This document shows positions 14,801-28,330 of a stretch of 64,000 bases of DNA, one piece after another (positions within the stretch are counted from its first letter, which is position 1; every line of letters begins with the position of its first letter). Made by a program: the position numbers and the translations under genes. The DNA is from Casuarius casuarius (Eukaryota > Chordata > Aves > Casuariiformes > Casuariidae): the NCBI GenBank assembly GCA_003342895.1, contig PTFA01000087.1:830708-894707 (forward strand), written 5' to 3'. The notes under the pieces were generated by a model. It had not been told where the DNA came from, ran no database searches, and saw only the letters and a program-made list of their open reading frames with translations.

Positions 14801-17779
14801 TGAATCAGCTTAGTTCTGCTCATCCTCAGGCTGTCATGATCCCATGGCTGAGAACATGCTTGAAGTGATTACTATTGTGGCTTTTAAATTTAAAGATGGC
14901 TTATTGAATCAGCTTAAGTATTAACCAATTTTAGCCCATTTTATCTAATTGGAATCTCAGTAATGGAACATCCCAGCCCTTTCACAACTTGTTATAGAGA
15001 CGTGTATTTCTGGCACAGCTGCATGACTGAACTGTTGCTCAAAACAGCCTTTATGCTATTTCTGTCAGCTTCTCCTAAAACGTATTTCACATCATCTTTT
15101 TATTATAAAGAATTTATTTCTCTTCTCTTCATATTTAAAGGAATAATTAGGTAATTTGGGTTCTGAGATGAGAATTCAGAGAGGTTTTTTGTTTGCCTTG
15201 TTCTCATGCCTGATTTGGAATGTGTTATTACTTCTGTGTATCTGCCATGCCAAACTGTTCTCGTCCACTAATCCCTTGCATTGCAGAGAGGCAAATCTGC
15301 CAGGAAGGCTGCCTGCCTTCTTCACTTACTTCATATACCAGTGTCAAATGTAACAGCTAAGTTCAGTCTGTAAGGAGGTTACACCCAATCCTGCTACTAC
15401 TACACACCTTTTCCTAACTTGTGTTTTCCAGGACAGACTCCTATTTCAGACTTTGCCCATAGCTATTTGCCAACAAATTCTTCTGAAAAGGCCCCAGGGA
15501 GGACACCCATGAGCAGGTTGCTCTTTGGGGATATTCTCATCTCAAGCAGTTAAAAAGCTGAAAAGCGGCTTAGTGCTTTATGCAGCATATAAAGGTTCAC
15601 TCTGGAAATCAAAGAGTTTCCGTTTCAGCGGCTTTCGTAAACTGCCGTCTCTTAAAGTTTTTCAGTGTAATGAAACTCCAGACTAAAAGCTTCTACTATG
15701 TTTCTGCATTTTGTGTGTGAGATCAGCCTCTCTAATCCCAGGAAAAGGAGGGACAGCCTAAGCCTCATTGCCTCCTTTCTGCTTTCTTAAACAACATGAT
15801 TGTCAAGGTGAAGGAAGAGCTCTTCTAAGGAGCAAGATTGCTGTGTTTTCCCCCTTAGCTGCCTTCCCCTTGTGTTCTGTGCTCTGAACAACGTAGGAGC
15901 AGGCTCACGTGAGAGCAGGCAGCAGATGAGCCAGTGGGTAGGAGGTAGGAGTCATAACGAGAGTCAATTGCCTACACAAAGGCTGCTGAAAATTTCCTGT
16001 CAAAATTGTTTTTGATGGAAAAGTATTTGTTTGGTGTATTTTTTTTAAGATAAGTTACACTTTTGTTGACAAGTGTCTGTTTTCAGCTGAAAACTTTTTG
16101 GTGTGTGTTTGCAGGGTCCATTTTCTCCAAAAGACTTCCTAAGTTATTTTTCTGAGCAGTTCTAGTTTTCATATTTGATATAGAGTTTGAGCTTGCTGTA
16201 TGGATTAAATGTATAAATTTTCTAGAAAGAAAACATGGAAAAGTTTGCATCATGTTGGAAGTTAGAAACTGTAGAATACATGACTGACTCTGAGAAGGGA
16301 GAGTGGGAAAAGGCTGGGGGTTGGCTAACCCACACAAATATGTTTAATACTGCCAGTACATCTCAACTGATCTGAGTCTGACTTGTCAAGCCTAACAAGT
16401 GTTTTTCATGTTTGCTCAAATTGTCGCTGTTAATTAAAAAAAAAATGAAAAAGATAAGAATTTAGATTTTGCCACTTTACTCTGAGAAGATGGGATAAAG
16501 TGCTAGAATGGGGCTATAACCTTCCCATTTCTTTCTAGCAGAGGAGTCCTGCTGCTCAAGCCATAATATCCCTTTTCTGGGGAATGCACTGTCATGCTGA
16601 AAATGCTTATTGGCTTCTATGCTAGCAGGACTTTTACCTCGGATAGTCATACAAACTGGATGATTTAAGATAAGGGACCAGAAATGCACTGGCTGTCAAG
16701 GTCATAAGCTCAATCATAAGCTAACAGAATATCCCTGTAGAAACAAAATAAGATGCAGGAAGACAGTAAGATCTCCATTCTAGCAAACAGCCTGCTAAAA
16801 TAGTGGGTTTTGTCTTGGCAGGCTTGATAAGTCTGCAAAAGCTACTAGGTAGCTGCGGCATTGAGATTTCTCTATTTTAAAGACAAAGGAAAGTGGGTTT
16901 GAGGCATATTAGAAAACTGAGTACAACAGCAAAAGTTAAGAAAAATGAAAATGTATAAATGGTGGTGAAAAATGTATAAATGTAGTTTCAAGATTGCTGG
17001 AGAAAGGTAATGTCAGTGTCCAGGAGATGATGAAAGTTATTGGCAAGGGACAATAAAGTTGTAACTTTTAAGGGAAGCAAAACTCAGTAGGGCTAGCATT
17101 AGTTACGACTTTCAGAACGGAGGAGTATTTCTGATCTGGAAGGCAGTTAGCCTGTTAGACCCACACGACGTATCATCCGTGACATATGCAAAAAGATTTG
17201 TAGGGTGGTTAGCACTCGCAGGCAGCGCGGCTGAGGTAGATGATCTGTTATACAGTTGCCTTCATATTCTGACGGCTGATGCTGCCAAACAGATCGTCTC
17301 CTTAGGCTGTAGCTCCACAAACTAATCAGTGCTGGAACTTAAAGAGCTGTTCCCACCCTTACACGCCGTTTACTCCTGTCACTGCACGCCTGTCACCTTC
17401 TATGACAGTGCAAACATTTGCACAAGTGAATAGTGAATTGGTCCTCGTTAAAGTCAACCCAACAGCAACAGAAAGCTGGTTTTAACTCAGGGCACTTCCC
17501 TGAAAAGGTTTGTTGCGCAAACTCTTCAGGAGTATCTGAGCACATACAGGTGCTGACATGCAAAGCAAAAATAGCTAATCTGTGGTAAGACTGAAGATAA
17601 AATTTTTAAAAAGTCCTCAAAGCTCTCACATTCTACAGAGGGTAAACAGTTGGCATATAAGCATAACAACAGGAATATTAAATGGAACCAAAGAATGAGA
17701 TACCAAGATGCTTAGACCAGTACAAGAAATCAGAATGGTACCTTTGCTGTGACAATACTGAGGAAACCTTAATAACTAC

Positions 17780-19420
17780 AGCTGTTTTCTAGTCAAGCAA
17801 ACCTGGAGTTTGATAAGTGAAGGTACATAAAGCTGTGTGAAAGAACAGCTGCAAGCAGAAGCAAACATCCATGTCTCAGAAATGCCTGTAGAAAAAGAAG
17901 CAGCAAAAAAACCCCTGTATAAACAAACAGAGTAGTAAAAAGCAGCACTAGGAGAAACAGGAGAAAATATGTGAATTAATATCATTGCAGATGCTGAAAC
18001 AGCTTCTGAAAAACTGTGAAAGCAGTTAGTTGATGAAAGCAGAGTTCTGTTTGGCAAGTTTATATCAACTGGAAGATGTGTCACAAATAAACAGGGAAAA
18101 TCTTAGAAAAAGAAAAAAACTCAAGCCTACGGACAAATCACACTTAAGACGAAGAACATTGGCAAACATCACAGAAAACCACTGATTCTGAGAAGAGATT
18201 GAACATCCAGAGCCAAATAGTGAATCATGTCACATCATAAACAAAGCTGTGAAAGAAGCTATATAAAATGTAAAACCAGTACAGTTTCAGGTAAAGATAA
18301 AAAATGAATGGAGAAATCAGACATGAAAAGCTAGAGATGACAAGATTATCTGTAAAATCACCAAACTTAAAAAAAGGAAAGAAAATATGAAAATAGCTTT
18401 TTTTTCAATATGCCAAAAATGACCTAAGTGTCTGCAACAACTATGCAGACTCCAGGGTCCTGTCAGTCTTCTGCAGGCTGTCAGTACTGCCTTAAACAAA
18501 ATTAAAGAACGGAAGCAAAACTAAAGAAAGAGCAAGAGAGATTTCTTTCCAGAACACCATGTGCCCACCAGGTTTTTACCCTAAGAATAGTCACTGAAGA
18601 GATAATTGAATAGCAAAAGCCTCTCACAGACTTCACATATTTTAAGAAAGCTTTTGACAGCCTTCAATATCAAAGTAATTCTGGAAAATCCAGAAACGTT
18701 ATGGTATCCAATGAAAATAATAGTCATCAAAATTTTATGTCAAGGCTTACCTTTATATATTAAGTAAACATAACTTCAGACTTTGATGTCAAATGAAGAT
18801 GTCTTCTCTTGTTTCCTCTTTATGGAATTGTTTCCTTCACTATGAGAATGAGTAACTTTGAGAAAGATTTTAACATTTATTTAATACAGTGTCAGATAGC
18901 TGAACAGCCAGCAGTAAACTTGAAGATTTAGATTTTGCCAATGATACTATGACAGCCCAAACAACATCATTATGAGAGTTTCTCCAACATCACAAAAAGA
19001 TAGCCTTAATAACTAGCAATGGAAAAAACTTTGTGAGAACTCACCAACTCTCAGGGCAAATTTTGTGAAAGATGTCACCAATGGTGATAAAGATGATATC
19101 CAGAAGAGATCTAAGTGTAATTAGGCAAGAGAACAACAGCTCTCCCCAGTTTAAAAACTTATAAATTGTTCGGGCCTACAGGCTTATCAAAAATAGTGTT
19201 TATATAGAGGTCTGTCTGCTCAACAAGATCTATTAATCCTTTGGCAGCACCTACGATGCCTACATGCCCAGTGCATAATGCTCGATTTGCAGAGATTCAA
19301 AGCAGCACATGTGTGCATTTCTTATTCCTTACAGTGAGATAATATATTTACAGGCTTGAGAAGCAGTCCTCTTGAAGAGAGCACTGACTTCCTAAGGAAC
19401 CTGAGCTGAAAAAGAGCAAG
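17780..19420 (+). mobile_element. Decayed non-LTR retrotransposon (reverse transcriptase relic)
   Basis: Translation of the plus strand in shifting frames gives recognisable pieces of a LINE-type reverse transcriptase in the correct order. First comes a stretch near 18330-18380 resembling the 'GLIVKIPKKG' segment before the domain. Near 18425-18450 there is 'LSVCNNY'. Near 18640-18663 is 'YFKKAFDSLQ', which corresponds to motif A with its catalytic aspartate. A 'WKIQKRYGI' then 'MKIIVIKIL' piece follows near 18681-18740. A 'RCLL' block near 18798-18812 is the remains of motif B. Near 18925-18950 is 'LEDLDFANDT', the degraded FADD motif C in which the first aspartate reads as asparagine. Stops and frameshifts separate these pieces, so it is a dead element. 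The flanks are unclear. The exact clade is not assigned. The antisense frames at 17776-18084 and 18317-18499 are shadows. Confidence 0.75.
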
Positions 19421-20905
19421 AGACCTGGGAGGTAAGATACTCTTGCATCTGAGTATTTTAGAAATGTCTCTTCATTTAGCAAGCAAATAGTTAATTTTTT
19501 TGTTTCATAATGTATTATACACACATTGCCATAGCTAGGTCTGCAATATACTTTAAAAACAAAATGTCAAAAAATGTTCTTTATTTAAGCAGCTGTTTCC
19601 TTAGTATTTACATGAACATATGAACAGAGATCTGCAAAATGCAGGGCTAATGAGTTTCAGAGCATTTCTCTGTATACTGCTAGCAGGCTCTGATCCTGCC
19701 GGTACTTATGCATAGGTTTAACTTAGTGACAACACTATACAGCACTTGTGTATTTCAGACTATTCATTGATCTGAAATAAGAAAAAAAAAAAGAAATAAA
19801 AGATTTATCCTAAGGGTTGTTGGAAGCCTTTTCTAGAGGAGGTTCACCAATAAACAGACTGACTATGACCAATTATGGAAATGAAAACAGTGCGGCATAA
19901 ATACTGTAAAAATGCAGGACTGCTTACAGCCTGGTGCCGTCTTGCCCTAAGTGCTAAATACGTGGAGTTAAATGTGGGTTTATGACCCACACTCTTTTCA
20001 AACTTGTTATTGAGTGTTAGCCCAGCCATGGCTTATGTTTAAAACACCCGCACTGTGCTTTGCCCAAGAGGAGCCGACCTGAGGAGCCCTCAACACATGG
20101 TGAAGGAAAGGCATGGGACTAAAGCAGAGGCTTGATAAATGTTTGTTATGTGTTATTTCTCTGTGAAGCAAGGATGGCTATTATTGCCCATCAAACGTAA
20201 AGCTGAGTAGGATGTGTCGTCTTCCTCACTTGCTCAGGGCAGAATAATGCTGAGAAAAGCAATGCAGGTATGGTTGTACTACATAAGGGACACGCCCAGG
20301 AGGCAGAAAAGAGGTACTAGGGAGAGCATCTGTGCAAGCGGAGCGGTCCAGGGGAAACTCCAAGGCAGACATTTCAAAGTTCCCTATCAACCAGGTATTT
20401 TCCAGGCATTGCACAGGCTGACTACAGCTCTTTAAAATCTGACTCACATTTATGTACATAATAAACATACAAGTTTGTGTAAGAGGAATAGATTATGGGA
20501 ATTGTTTTGTATTTCAGAACACTGTTTTCAGGATTGCATTTGTGTACAGCTTCACTTGACATCAAACCTCCCTGGTTCTTTGATATGGCAAACAGTGTGG
20601 GTAGCGAGTGAGTCTGGAATAACAACAGCCTTGGACACCATGCTTAACTGCAAGCCTAGGGTACTCACTGCACTCCTCACTGCCTCTGAATTTCACAAAA
20701 GAGTAAGCTGGCCTTAAATGTGAAGTGATAATGAACTAATGTTTTTCCTAAGTCAGTGTCACTACGTGATCAGTGTGGATTTCCCTTGTTTTGCAATGGT
20801 ACAAATAAGCAAAAGATATGATCTCATCTTTCAAGGAATGGTTGCCCCATAGTTTCTCCCTAGAAAGCAAACTCAGAATGGCCTCCTATGAGTCTGCTGG
20901 CGTCC

Positions 20906-21370
20906 CAGGGTGCAGTGAGAACGCCTGCAGAAGACCTGGCGAGAAGTCGCCAACTGGCAGAGTACGTGGTAGCAGGTCCAGTGTGTGAAACTACACACTG
21001 ACCAAATTCCCATCAGGGCCAGGCATGCCCACTCTGTTTTGTCAACAACGTCTAGCTGCTTCCCGGGCAGTAGCTACTCAAGGTTAGCACAGCTGAGATA
21101 AGGAAACAGCACTAGTAGATTTAAGGGGCCCTTACGAACAACGGGTTGAGTCCTGCCTGTCAGTCCCACCTGGGTGTCCGGCCCGTGCGTCTGACCCGTG
21201 CCTCCAGCAGCCTCCCATTGGCGACCCCTCTGCACGGTTCCTGGGGCTCCCTGGGCAGTTTGTAGTGTAAGTCCTTTATTAAATCTATCCTGCGTAACCC
21301 CTTACGAGCCTTGAGTCTCTCCCTCCGCCGGTATCCGACCCTGTCTTGCTCACCTCGCGGTCACACAGGG
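20906..21370 (+). mobile_element. Probable solo LTR with 5-bp target duplication
   Basis: A G+C- and CpG-richer block of 455 bases (20911-21365) begins TGCAGTG and ends GTCACA, so it has the TG...CA ends of an LTR. It is flanked on both sides by CAGGG (20906-20910 and 21366-21370), which fits a 5-bp target-site duplication. An ATTAAA polyadenylation hexamer lies at 21278-21283, about 80 bases from the 3' edge. That is the position expected for a U3-R-U5 layout read on the plus strand. No internal retroviral coding region or second LTR is present next to it. This fits a solo LTR left by recombination between the two LTRs of an endogenous retrovirus. The family is not identified. Confidence 0.65.
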
Positions 21371-22283
21371 TGAGCTCCGCCAGCCTGTGAACAGGGCGTC
21401 AGTGCTGGGGGACTCACAGGATTAATCACTGCTGGAGAGTAGGCTTGAAATGTGAAAGTGGTACATTAAAACTTCCCCCAATGTTATGCAGGGGTGCTAG
21501 ACTTATTGCTATACTAAATGTACTCTTATCAATCAAATTTCTCAGGACAGTCCTCCTTTGTGAACTCAAAACCAAGCTTAGCAAATATTATTTTTGTAAT
21601 GAATTATTTTTGATCACCTTTTATCAGAACTAGTTGATTAAGAGCTAATTCTGAAGCTGTGTGGGGTATATGGATTTCCAATTTATTTAAGTGAGAGCTC
21701 ATGACTACTTATAACAAGGCTTCTCATGGATCTGAGGAATTCTTCCTCTTTAAAACTCAGGTGTATTTTATGCTGCCTTTCATGCTGTCTGTTCAATTGG
21801 CAATAGAACAGACTCATTACATACTCATATTTTTACAGTGTGACTCACAGTTACTAAAAAATCATTATTCAGGTAATGTAACATAATGTATTCTAGAGAT
21901 TCTGCAATTAGAGAAATCTGATATGACTAAAATGTCACTTGAAGAGCTCTGTGTTAGTGTCTCTCATTTCAGTTCATTGATCCTTGGGCTATGTACTTCC
22001 AGCAGTCCCATCTGGGAATTCTAACTCACGTGGTAAGAATGAGTTTCAAAAATCCATCATTAATGTCATTCTTCTTGGTGATAAAGGAGAAAGAGCTGAA
22101 AAAAGGGGGGGGGGGAACCTTTTTTTCCTTTTGTTCATGGTAAATAGATACTGCTGATAATAAGGCAGATAAAGCTGATTCAAATCCAGCTAACATAACA
22201 CCAACACAGTACTGAGATAAACTCAAACTGTGGACTGCATTAAATAATCTGGGATGTTTCTGAAGCTGTTGGCTGTCTTTCTC

Positions 22284-22560
22284 CTAGTTGCAAGGGATAA
22301 CTTCTCCCCTTCTAGCCCTTGACACTATCTGCCTCACATTGGTATTTCCGCTTTGGGGAAGATACACCCCAGTTCCTAGAACGCCCAGATGGTTTGTCTG
22401 CAGCACCGCTCCATTTGGGTATGGTACCGCCAGAGAAACAGCAGCTATCCCCAATTTGTCAGAATCACTGGAGCTCATCCTCAGTGGCAAAGAATCTCAA
22501 AATGAAAATGGCAAGGTTTATTCAAACTAGACAAAGAGTTGAATTTGCGTTTAAAAATTG
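22284..22560. other. Unexplained block open on both strands
   Basis: This block is more CpG-rich than its surroundings and carries overlapping frames on both strands: 68 codons minus and two of 80 codons plus. None has a recognisable motif. On the minus strand an AATAAA hexamer lies at 22517-22522, close to the upstream edge. It could be an LTR or retroposon fragment, but no termini or duplications were found. Confidence 0.2.
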
Positions 22561-25500
22561 AAAAGAAAAGCATAAAAGCAAGAAATGCAGACTTTGAGTA
22601 TGCTTCATTTTAGTCCTGTGCCTGGGGTCCTCTGAGGTATCTCGTAGCTGCAGTCACCAGGGCTTGATTCACAGCTCAGCCTCGAGGATGCTGCCTAGGC
22701 TTACATTCCTCTCTCCCATCTATACTCCGGGTTTTCTGATTGCTCTTGAATGTCAATGATACTTCAAAGTCCATCACAGAAATCCCCTGTTTCCAGAGGA
22801 CCTCCCTGAGGAGCAGCTGTAGGTTAGCTGTTTGGCACTTATGCGATTGCGAATAGAATGCGCTTAAGCTTACCCGAGAGCGGCTGCCTTTGAAGGGCAA
22901 AGGGATTGTTCAGGAAACTGATTCTTCTCCTCGTGTTTACCTTTTCTTTCAGGCAGCCTTTTGAGTAATAGTTATAGACTTACTCTAATACATTTTGCAG
23001 ATCACATCATACAAGTATTTTTTCACCACATAGCAGTCATCTTCTGGTTTACTAACACTTTAGGGGGACTACTTCTGCACAGTAACACGCGATACTAGTT
23101 TTAAGGGGCATCATGTCTCAAGGTGTATGCATCCAGATTTGTAGCAGTCCGTAAATGGAAAGTGCTCTGAAGAGAGAATTTGGCTTTAGTACATTATAAA
23201 AAGAGAAGACCTGTTTGCAAATGAAGTCCCAGTTCTTTACAGATCCAAGCATCTCTTGAGGAAGCGCCATTCAGAAAGTGGTATTTAAATAATACATCAT
23301 TCTAATTTGGACAGTTTACTGCAAATTCAACTTCTGAATAGTCATTCCCTTTGGTTTTTTACTTATTTTTGTCCTTTTTCAGACTTGAGCCAATTTTCTG
23401 CTTGGAAGTATATTACTTAGTAAACTTTTCCCCAGCTACCCCCAAAGCAAACTTCCTAGAATGTATGTGGGTGAAGAATCGATACACTTTCAGCTTGGAT
23501 TTTGCTGTTTGTAGTAAAAGTCACATAAAAATCCAAATTTCCAGGCTTCAAACCCCAAAGTAGGGTCAAAGGATGGGTTTATTCTCCATGAACATACTTC
23601 TTTGTCATGATTGGAAATATTTAGCTGTATTTTAATAAAGCATCTGTTCTCTCCTGGTGATAGTATTGTGGGCAGAAAGGGCTCAGTAGCATCCCTTTAC
23701 TCAGAATCTGAAAGGATCTATTTTTTTAGTGTTAGCAATGTCCCCGTTAGGCTGTATCACAGAAGAAGAATCCTGCCTGCTTACTGTCAGCAGTCATTAA
23801 AGACTTTACACAGAACTGTAATTGCTGGAGTTGTTCTGGCCAACTTTCAGCTGAGATCATTCCATATTTTACTCATATTAATTAACCCTTTCTTTTCAGT
23901 TGCCTAAACCTTATGCCTCCCTTTAACTGTATTGTTACGGTAAGTTATTACATAGCTGTTTTGTTGCACCCTGAAAGCAGATGTACTTTACCGGTAAAAC
24001 AAGTACTGGCAATATAGCTTTCATCTTCCTCTAAGAGGTGTTTGAGACTTCATTAATGTTAGAAAAGGTTTTCTGAAATGTCTTGATAAAAGGCATTATA
24101 CAAATGCAAAGTATTTTTATTTGTAATTGTTATTATTTGAGTCCCTTTCCATTGCTTTGTGTATTTCACTAGTATGTTGAATTCGATCATTTACAGAGCG
24201 CTTGGCAAGCTTCTGTACTGTGTTTGTGACAGAACTGAGGAATTCGTAATGAGAAAATTAAAGGAAAACAGGTTTTGTTTAAGAACAACCCACAGCTTCT
24301 CCTCTCCCTTCCCCTCCAAACAAAATCTATGGGCATCATAAAATCAGCTCTGCTACCGCTCACAGTATTAAATTATTTCTTTCAAAATCACTCTTCTCTA
24401 CAGTGCTTCCGTGCGAGCTGTCTCTTCTGTCGCAGTAGCGGATTAACAACGATACTCCTGGCTTAGAAGTGCTGCACATGGCAGTGAGATCTGAGCCTGG
24501 GCTTGAAGGCAGTAGAAAATGAATTCTGATATAGAGCAACCTCTCTGTGCATGGTGCTGGCTGAGGGAAATTGAGATGACTAAACTGTATTGATTAGAGT
24601 TAGTCTGGAGGCTTCATGTTTCTCAGGAAAAAAAAGGGGGGGGGAATAGAAAAGCATTTTGAGATGTTAGAATCCTTCTTTCCTGTTAATACACTCACTG
24701 TGTTCAGGGCAATTTTTGGCCCATTTTAAAAGAACTAAGTGAAGTTATTACGGAGTTTCTTGAAGGAGCAGTGCAATAGAAGACCATTGGGCTGGACTGC
24801 AATCGGAGGTGTGTGCTATCAGCTGTAGCCTGGAACAAAGTAGTGATAAAGTACAGAGATATGAATATTTAGCTGGGAAATGCAATGAGTACAGTGCCAT
24901 TGACAACTTCTGCATTAAAGTCCACCTCCTCTTGTGGCTTGTCTTCATGGGAAGCTATTGTGGAATACATAAGGGTCTGCACATAGGATGCAATGCGTCC
25001 TTTACACACATTTTTCTTCACAATACACTCTTATGGAAATACAGAGTATCTTTCATCTGTGAAGCTACCAGTACTCTTACAGTCCATCTGAGGAATATAT
25101 GGGATGTCCTGTCCCGATCCTTCTTTCTGGAGTTCGGCACCCCACATGCTCTCCAGACCCAGGCATCGCCACAGGGCATCGCCACTGGAGCTCAAAGGGG
25201 GAGGCTGTCCACAACAGAGTCCCTGCGGCCCCCTGCACAAGCCTCGCACCGACCTCGATTCCCGGCTGCTTTACGTGTCTGTTCATCCTGCCAGAATACA
25301 GGTACATACAGGCTGCAAGTGGGGAAGGGGTTAAAACTAATAGCTTTCTGTTGTTCAGGTCAATCCTTTTACAGTTATGCCAGGTTTTGGGCTTCATAAA
25401 TTCCAATTCCCCTTCGTTCTGAGCAAGCGGAAAAGATAGGGTGATACATCTTTAAGTCCTGAAGATGAGATCATCTTCTTTTTATAGAAACTGAAGTCAT

Positions 25501-25670
25501 CCGAAAGCTGCACAGTGGCAGGCTGAGTGCGTTTCTCAAACTGCATGGAAAGAGCACTATCTGAGAATTTCTTTCCAAATGAAAAGGGAGCACATACCTA
25601 GCCAGATCTTATTGTGAAACATGACTCCTAGACACTTTTTATTTCTTAGAGGCAACTGAGGGTTTGGCTA

Positions 25671-25722
25671 TTTTTATGTTATGTTATGTATTTTATGTTA
25701 TGTATTTTTATGTTTTTATGTT
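25671..25722 (+). repeat. Simple repeat, (TTATG/TTTTATG)n
   Basis: Imperfect tandem units of TTATG and TTTTTATG run for about 50 bases. This is a low-complexity A+T-rich microsatellite. Confidence 0.85.
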
Positions 25723-28269
25723 CTACAGGCATTTAATTCCATCCTTCCAGATGTGGAAGTGACAACCAGACCTTTCTTTTTCCGCTGGGTATGATGGAGA
25801 AATCATTGTAACACTTTGAATCTCATCTCAGAAAGGAAAAAATTGTTATGGAGCTATTATTAGTCACCAAGATAGAGCAATAAAGCCCGCACAGGAAAGC
25901 ACCCCGCCCTAATACCGTTCCTCATGAGATGGGCACGTAATGTCAAAGCAAGATTTCTTTAATTTTGTATGACATGTGGGGGGAAGAGTGAGTGCTGTTC
26001 ATCTTCTCCCACATGCATAAATTCACATGCAGCCACAAACACAGCCATACTCGTATAGTCTGAGTCATTAGCATAACTAGCATGGTCGGGAGGAGGCCAG
26101 AGCTGGGGTTCTTGCAATAGTGATGGTAATGAAACAGGTCATGTTTTCGGTCATGGCTTGTCCCATATAAAAACTCTAAGACTGTTTTCTTAAATTAGAG
26201 TAGCACAGGTGTATCCATAAATCAAAGTAATACCTATATTTAGCCACCCATGTTTTGAAAGCTGAGCAATGTCACTTCTTTCAGGCTGCTCTGTACCTTG
26301 CATTGCCTAGCATAGATGACACTAGCATCAGCTTTTGTTGTGCTTTCTAATTTTAGCAAAGGTCTAGCACTGTGTTTCACGCAAGAACTGAACATGCTGT
26401 GAGATTTATCTTTCACTGGTTGTATGCATTGTGGCTTTGCCTAGCAGAGGAGAAACAGTCCCCAAAGTTTAGTGAAAACTTGCAAAGTGAAGTCATCTGA
26501 CCACCAACAAATGTTGCATCAGCATCGGTCCGGGCCAGGCCGAGCTCCCGGGATTGTCAGTCTGCTATCTTTCTCCCTAGGCCTTCCCGTGGCCAGTTCC
26601 CAGGGCAGGCTTCAAGCAGGCTTTTAGCACTTGGCATAAATGGGACTGTAGGGGAGTGAAATGTGTTGAAGGTCTGTGAAGGGCGTTCCTTGCAATAAAG
26701 GGGCAATGAGGCAAACCGCTGCTCTGGTGCTTGGTGACTTGGGTCTGGATCCCACCTTTCTTGCATCAGAGGTTCCCCGAAGCACAGAGGAAATAAGGTG
26801 GCCATGTAGGGCAACAACTGTAAGGGAGTGTTTGTCTTGATCATCAGTGAGCTTAGATTGGGACAGTAAAAACATCACAATACCAGGATATATGCTAAGC
26901 TGCTGGATCCTGCTATAGGGTGGAAGGTAATTTGTGCAGCTCCCTAGCCCCACGCATTTCAAGGGATCTCAGGCTGCTTTACAATATAAAAGCCCAGTTC
27001 TGCCGTGACCTGTGGGAACTGGTAACCAGTGGGACAAACTGTACTGGGAAGCATGACTGTCATTAGCTCTCCAGCAGTGCTGCAGTGCAGCCGGCTGCCA
27101 GCCAGCGAAGGGTGGGGGCTTCCCGCACTGACTGCAACAGTGTGTGGGAAGGGGGAATTACTCAAATGACGTTAATTAGAAAGCACATTGAAAGCAGAGT
27201 CCTGCATGATCTTTCCTCGGAAGTGTAAAGCAAAGGCCAAGCTGAGAGAAATGAGCTCACCTACCTTTCAAAACCTGCGTGTTTGCATGTGTGTGGGGGG
27301 GTGTGTGCAAACACACTCCTGGATAGAGGTTGCTTTGATTTATGAGTGTGTTCGCTTGATTTTACTGCGGTACAGGCAGACCACTGCAGTATAGTATTAC
27401 TGTGTAGCTGGTCCTATTAGAAATGACATGGATCAGAAAACCACAGAAATAAAAAGGCAATTACAGTGGAATGTGAGCTTCATTTCTGAAATACGGTGTT
27501 GCTTTATAGCTGTCCTTTCAGTTCTGACTTTCGTAAGCCTCTTGGAAAATCAGCTGTGAAATTTCACTCCACCTTCATTAACAACCAAAACCCAAGTATG
27601 CTGTGTGCTATAAAAAGCAGATAGTCTATCCAAGATAGTTATATTAAAGATTTATGATATTTACTAACACATGGTCATATCCTTAGTGCCTGTAGACTGG
27701 CACAGCTCCATTGGTACATAGCCAATACATCCCAGCTGAGATGCTGACCTTCAAAATCTTGTCCCAAGGACAGTCATGGAACAGTCACTATCAATTTAAA
27801 TAAGGTTTTGTTTCATCATTCTGTCAGTTTTATGTATAATTTTTATCCAACAGAAATCCCTAATTTTAAGTGGTTTTGTATGAATTGGCATTTAGACTAA
27901 TTTATTATAGAAACACTTTGAAAGCTTACATATAGCAGGAGAGTGTATTTGATTTGCAAAAAAATACAGAAAATGTTCAGACTGCAAAGTCAAAGTCTTT
28001 CATTGTATATCACATGTTCATTTTTCCCTGGGCCCTAAGTTCATTCATGGAACAAAATGGATTGTGACCAGGAAAAGGCATGATTACTGATATGTTGTTA
28101 TAACTTCAAGAATCATTGTCTGACCCTGCATTTTACTATGGTGAATTCAAACTCATTCTAACATGGAATAATCAATATTCTTATGGATATTTTTACAGTC
28201 TTCATCATAACTGTATCCGATTGTTTCAAAAACACTAATGACTGCATTTTCATACCTTATTATTTGAGA

Positions 28270-28330
28270 CGGTGATAAATATCCATTTTACCCTTGGAAG
28301 GCTGAGGCACAGAAAGAATTAGGTAAAAAA
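28270..28330 (-). repeat. MIR-like SINE relic (fragment)
   Basis: The plus strand reads 'ggtgataaatatccatttta', then 'ggctgaggcacagaaagaat' and 'taggtaaaa'. This follows the order of the reverse-complement MIR tail, a 'tatccccattttacag' block then a 'gaggcacagagaggttaag' block. It is short and diverged. Confidence 0.55.

Larger units (their letters stand above)
6921..17770. other. Non-coding intergenic DNA
   Basis: Only short chance reading frames occur here. The longest, at 9423-9773, 11921-12277 and 14118-14429, have no recognisable domains and no supporting splice sites. Within it lie a CR1-like tail at 8.8 kb and a possible conserved block at 7.4-7.64 kb, both listed separately. I see nothing else that can be supported. 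Confidence 0.55.

Noticed and set aside
24809..25399. 196-codon plus-strand frame
   Set aside because: No domain or splice context. It joins an A+T-rich part to an unrelated G+C-rich block, and competing frames are open over the same block.
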